Shown piece by piece: positions 49,001 to 54,483 of a stretch of 64,000 nt of DNA. How positions within the stretch are numbered: position 1 is the stretch's first letter; every line of letters starts with the position of its first letter. The translations under genes and the position numbers were made by a program. Location: contig OY744604.1 in the NCBI GenBank assembly GCA_963556255.1, positions 70,820,390 through 70,884,389 on the forward strand. Direction: 5' to 3'. A model generated the notes under the pieces. The model was not told the DNA's origin. It saw only the letters and a program-made list of their open reading frames with translations, and made no database searches. Origin of the DNA: Allolobophora icterica (lineage: Eukaryota > Annelida > Clitellata > Crassiclitellata > Lumbricidae).

Positions 49001-52000
49001 ATTTAAGAAATCTGAAAAAGCGGTTTAATTCTCTCACAGCGATCCCCTTTGAAAAACATGTGAATGTTATCGGTTTTGAAGGCAGAGGCGATACAAAAAT
49101 GCTGTGCAGACTCTTCCAGACTGGATCATTCCTTGGTCAGAACTCGAGATCAGGGAACAAGAGCTACGTAGCAGCTTGTCCACCTTAAGTACGGTACGTA
49201 TAACTCGATCATCGTGTAGGCCTATATCTATTTTGTGGAAGTAACTCATAAATAACTCAGAAGAAATAGCTAGTTAGGCCAAGACGAATAAAATCACCAA
49301 TTAAATCAGGAAAGTAAAATCGAAAAACAGAACGCATTAGCCGTATAATAATAATAATGTAACTATACATCAGTGATTCAGTATTCGATATAACGCTCCT
49401 TCTCAAAGTTTAGAAGTGCACGCAGGACCATACGACAGAACATCGATGGCGCTGAGCAATTGTACGTGAAAGACTTGCTCAAATAATCGCGTGAGTGGAA
49501 CCTCGAACCCGCGCTCTCCGAGTTACAGGTCGATCGCTCTATCACCAAGCATTTCGGACACCGTGCTGAAACAGCAACTGTTCTGTCAAATGAACAGAAT
49601 TGAACCTCAAAGAGAAAAAGTAACTTACCAGCTGCAATACTTTCCTCGTCGCCTTATTGAGACGTAACATTCTACTGACCAGAAGCCAAAACCGATCGTC
49701 TATAGCTTACGTCGTACAATACCGTTTGCCTGAGTAGTCATGCAGAGAGAGACAAAATGATGCAAACTATTGTAGGTACACCTCTCTATGAACAGGTGTG
49801 ATCTCTGCGATTGTAGGAACTTTGAGAGACGCTGTAACAGATTATTTAGAGCGTTCGTCTTGTAACACGGAGTATTAGTTCGACCTCCTATGAGACGGTT
49901 ACTGCGTTAAGCCCTTCACTCACAATCGTTCAGCGCCATCGACTGATGGTTGGTCATTAGATAGTGGCGCTTAATAAATGAATAATGATAACGATGATAA
50001 TAATCTTTCAAATGAAGCGCAAATAATTAAGCGCTAACCTAGCCCACGATAATCCACCCTTATAATTATGTTGCTCAGTAAGTACAGCTGTCAATTCATT
50101 AGGCCTATGCATGCTGTGCTTGTGGAATCGAAAGCCAGTAGCCTACAGCAGTGGTTCTTAAACTTTTTTAAGCTAGGGACCGGCACCACGTGTATTGTGC
50201 TTTTCGCGGACCACTAATGGCAAGCGCGGGATTGGAACCTGAGGATACGCACACAAAATATGGGGGATTCAAGGGTTTTGCTGCTAAAGTTGCTAAACCA
50301 AGCTTAATCGAGTTTTACAGTGTACATTATCATGATGTGATTCCCAGTTTCACATTCTTTCTGAAGTATTTTTCATATGTCATTGATGTTTTATCCAAAA
50401 GTTGAAAAATTATGAATTTTTAAGGACTCTTTCACGGACCGGTGACCAGAGCTCCGCGGACCGGCGCCGGTCCACGGACCACCACTTTAAGAACCACTGG
50501 CCTACAGTACATGGATTGTGAACTATAACGACAAACAAATCAACCACTGAAGCGCAAAAAACCAGAATCCTGTCCATTAGTTTTGCTTCTCTGACGCCAG
50601 AATGTTATATTTGTAGACAACGGAATCCTTTGTCCAGTTCAACGTGGATGGTGAGATGCAAACATTTATCAACAACGCGGTTTATAAGGCAAGTTAGTCC
50701 ATGTTTATTCAGTCGAGACACAGATTTATATTTTATGACGATTATGGGCTTTGCAACATTTTAAAACCAATTGCATTTAGGCAGCAGCTTCATTTCTCGA
50801 TCACCTTCTAGCTTAACATGAGTGTGCAGATTTTTAATTCTGTAAAACGGTCACTTTTCTTGAACTTAAACGAGACTTCATTAACTAATATTTTAATAAA
50901 ATCAATTAATATCATGATATAATGGCGTTGGATAAATAGGAGAATAACTCGAATGAGACCGGTTCCAAAGGTTAGATGCTATTCATAGTGTGACATTATA
51001 ATTTCAAGTGACGCATGAAAAATTGATAAATAACAACACATTCAATAAATAATTGCTCTTAACTTGGCCCCATTACAATTATATTTAGTCTCAATGCCTC
51101 TAAAATTTGACTGGAATGGCTATTGTATTTGGTGCCTTATCTATTAGAATGGTTTTGTAAGGCCAAGTTAATGAATTCTGAGGACACAAGCAAATGACGT
51201 TAATATAGAATTTGTGTCAAAAAGTTACTATGAATTTCAGGGTAGTGTTGTTGCTATCAAGGAACTGAACTGCAGTCAAATCGACGTCTCTAAGAAAGAA
51301 AATATCATCGACATCGCAGAGGTTCGTATATACATATGATATGTACTTACGTAATACCAAAACAGTCTGAGGTAGTAACTATTTAATTCATTACAATCCA
51401 TTGACTTTGGGTCAGTCACAGATTTATGGAACCATATAAGTTGACCGGTTGATAAGAAATAATTGATGAGTAAAGGTAATTATTTGTGACGCCAGGGGTC
51501 AAAACCCGTCACATGTCGGTTTCTGACCTTTTTATTTAGTCATATTCTACAATTAATCTGCTTCAAAATACTTTTTACACAATGAAAATATCTTTTTGCT
51601 AACTGAAGTTATGCTCGTTTGATTCTTTCATTAATAAATATATGGTGAGAAAATCGAATAAAAAATTTCGGAATATTCGTGTCATCAAAGTCCTCAGCAA
51701 CCATTACTTGATTGTACTACGATTTTGCTGGGCACTAAAGGGCTTTATCCTGTATCGAATAAAATAAACGGCATCAAAATCGGGTTATTACATTGCAAAT
51801 TATGGCAAATTCATAGGCAACTGGTGAATTGAAGAATGTTCAATATTTGTGACCCCTCTCGCCTATTTCGGCTCCTAGCTCAATATCTAGGAAGCGACAA
51901 GCGACGGGTTTCGAGCCCTGGCGTCACATTTATGTTTCTATTAATTCTAATTAAAACTTATAGGACTCTTTAAGTGAACATCATAACAGTCTGCCATGTT

Positions 52001-54446
52001 TAGAGCAGCGCACTACAGATTCGTAGAAAGGGGCCATATGAATCCACAGGAGCCTACTCCAAAAGCCTAAGCCTATATGAACTTAGGGTAGCCTATTGTA
52101 CTTTCATTATACGTATCCATTGGGTTAAGTAATGACTCTTTCATGTTATGCGGACATAGGTTCAAGCAGCGTTTTTGTGAGGTATTAAAAGGCTTTATAT
52201 TAGGTACCTATTAGATAGCTAAATAGTTTGAATAGCAGTCTTACAGTGCACTTACGTATTGTTGCCTTTGACTCTGTGCAGCATATATTCGCAAACTATC
52301 ATGTTTAGACCTGATAGATTGTTATATCTACAGCGCTTTTGTGAGGCAGGTCTACCTAAATTGCGCTATGGTAAGTATCCTGATTTATACATACATACAT
52401 ACATACATACATACATACATACATACATGCATACATACATACATACATACAATACATACATACATACATACATACACACATACATACACACATACACACA
52501 ACACATACATACGTACATACGTACATACATACATAGGATACATGCATACACACAAACCTACATACATACATACACACATACATACATACATACGTACATA
52601 CGTACATGCTTACATAGGATACATACATACAGGCCCGGTTCGTCCTATAGGCAAACTAGGCAGCCGCCTAGGACCGCCGATTTTTAGGGGTAGCCAATTT
52701 GCATTTTTCAAAAATTATTAACCGTGAATTGCTAAGAAAAAGGTACCGACATTCATTTGTGAGGCGAATGACTAAAAAAGGTCATCATCTTTTTGGAAGA
52801 TAAAAGCCCAAAAAAGATGGACGAAATCGAAATTACCATGACGAAAATCCAAAAATTTCGGACGGTCTGCTCAGGGCCGCCGGTTTGCCTAGGGCCGCCG
52901 GTTTGACGTTTTTGCCTAGGGCCGCCAAATGTCTTGAGCCGGCCCTGCATACATACACACAAACCTACATACATACATACACACATACATACATGTATTC
53001 AAATAGTCCGATCCACTTGCTGTTCAAAGATCCGTTCACTGAACCACGAGAACATCAATCCGTTCATCGGAGTTTGCGTTAAGGCTCCACATGTGGCCAT
53101 CGTCTTGCTTTACGCAGCCAGAGGAAGCATCGATGATCTGCTGCAGACGAACAGCCACTGCCTGCACAACTTCGATCTCCTTGCGTCGCTTCTGCTTGAC
53201 ATCGCACACGTAAGCAGTTTAATTATATGCCTCACTGATATAATCACAATAATGGTTAGTTTAATTCTCAACATACACTAAACATAAGATAAACAAGAAA
53301 AGTTGAATTAAGATAAGACCTAGTTTAAGATAGCAACTCCTTAACGCGATCGAAGTTACGTTAGCCTAATTATTATTCTCAACATGAATTAACATTTAAT
53401 AAAACTAAGATTGGGGTAAATTAAAATGAAACAAGACACAGCAAAACAGCGCTACATATCATGTGACACCGTTGGTGATTCTCCTAATTATCACCATTTA
53501 ACATCTAGGCCAGCTAACACAACTTGGCAGCACCACCTTTGTGATGTACTAAAAGTCGCTCTATATACATTGAGCATAAATCTCGAGATTACGATTACGA
53601 TAAGTAATATAGCATTGTATACACGTATGCTGCGCATGATCAAAGTGTTTTAACTTGAAACTGCTTTCAAACGGACAGCGGTGGTGGAATATCTCAGCCG
53701 ATCTATTCGCTGAGAAACGACCAAGGTAGAGGCCATATGGTCACTATAGAAAACTGTGTGTATATTAACATATTATTGTGCGGGTTACATGCAGGGAATG
53801 GTGTATCTGCACCGAAGCGTGATCGGTTCGCATGGGCGATTGAAGAGCACCAACTGCGTCGTCGATGCCAGATGGACGTGTCGCATCACTGACTACGGAA
53901 TGGGTCACATCAGAAACTGCAGAACGTCCAAACTCAAGAAAGACGAAACCGAGGAAGAATATCACAGCGGTATTCACTAAACCTCAGCTATAATTGGCGC
54001 AATGGGTTGTCATCTGGGGCTGTTGACGCTGGCTGGAGCAGTGTGTTTAACACTTTAACGCAGAGCTGCATTGGCTTCCCAGTCACTTTTAGTGCACTTT
54101 CGTGGTTAAAGTGCTAAGCAAAGTGAGCAATTGGACAGGTGAGCGTCCGTGGGATTACAAACCGCCTGGCTCTCACCCATCACTTCATGCTTTAATATTC
54201 AGCACCAACACAAGTTGATAGGGTGAAAAGATGTATCGTGGATGGATTTGCTGTGGTCGATTAGAAGCCTAAGCAACAACTGCCAGCATATCGACACAGT
54301 TGTTGATAGCGATTAAATTATTGGAAAAATCTTCTCCTTTCTTTGTGTAATATAAATGCCAAAATTTAACAGATCCACGCATATCTTAAATCAGGCAGGC
54401 GAATTTACACAGTTTCAGTGTCAAGGTTCCATTGTTCCTCTTAAAG

Positions 54447-54483
<37 letters not shown>

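Noticed and set aside
52259..52721. Open frames of 126-142 residues rich in Tyr, His and Thr on both strands
   Set aside because: They are translations of the CATA microsatellite and appear in several frames at once.
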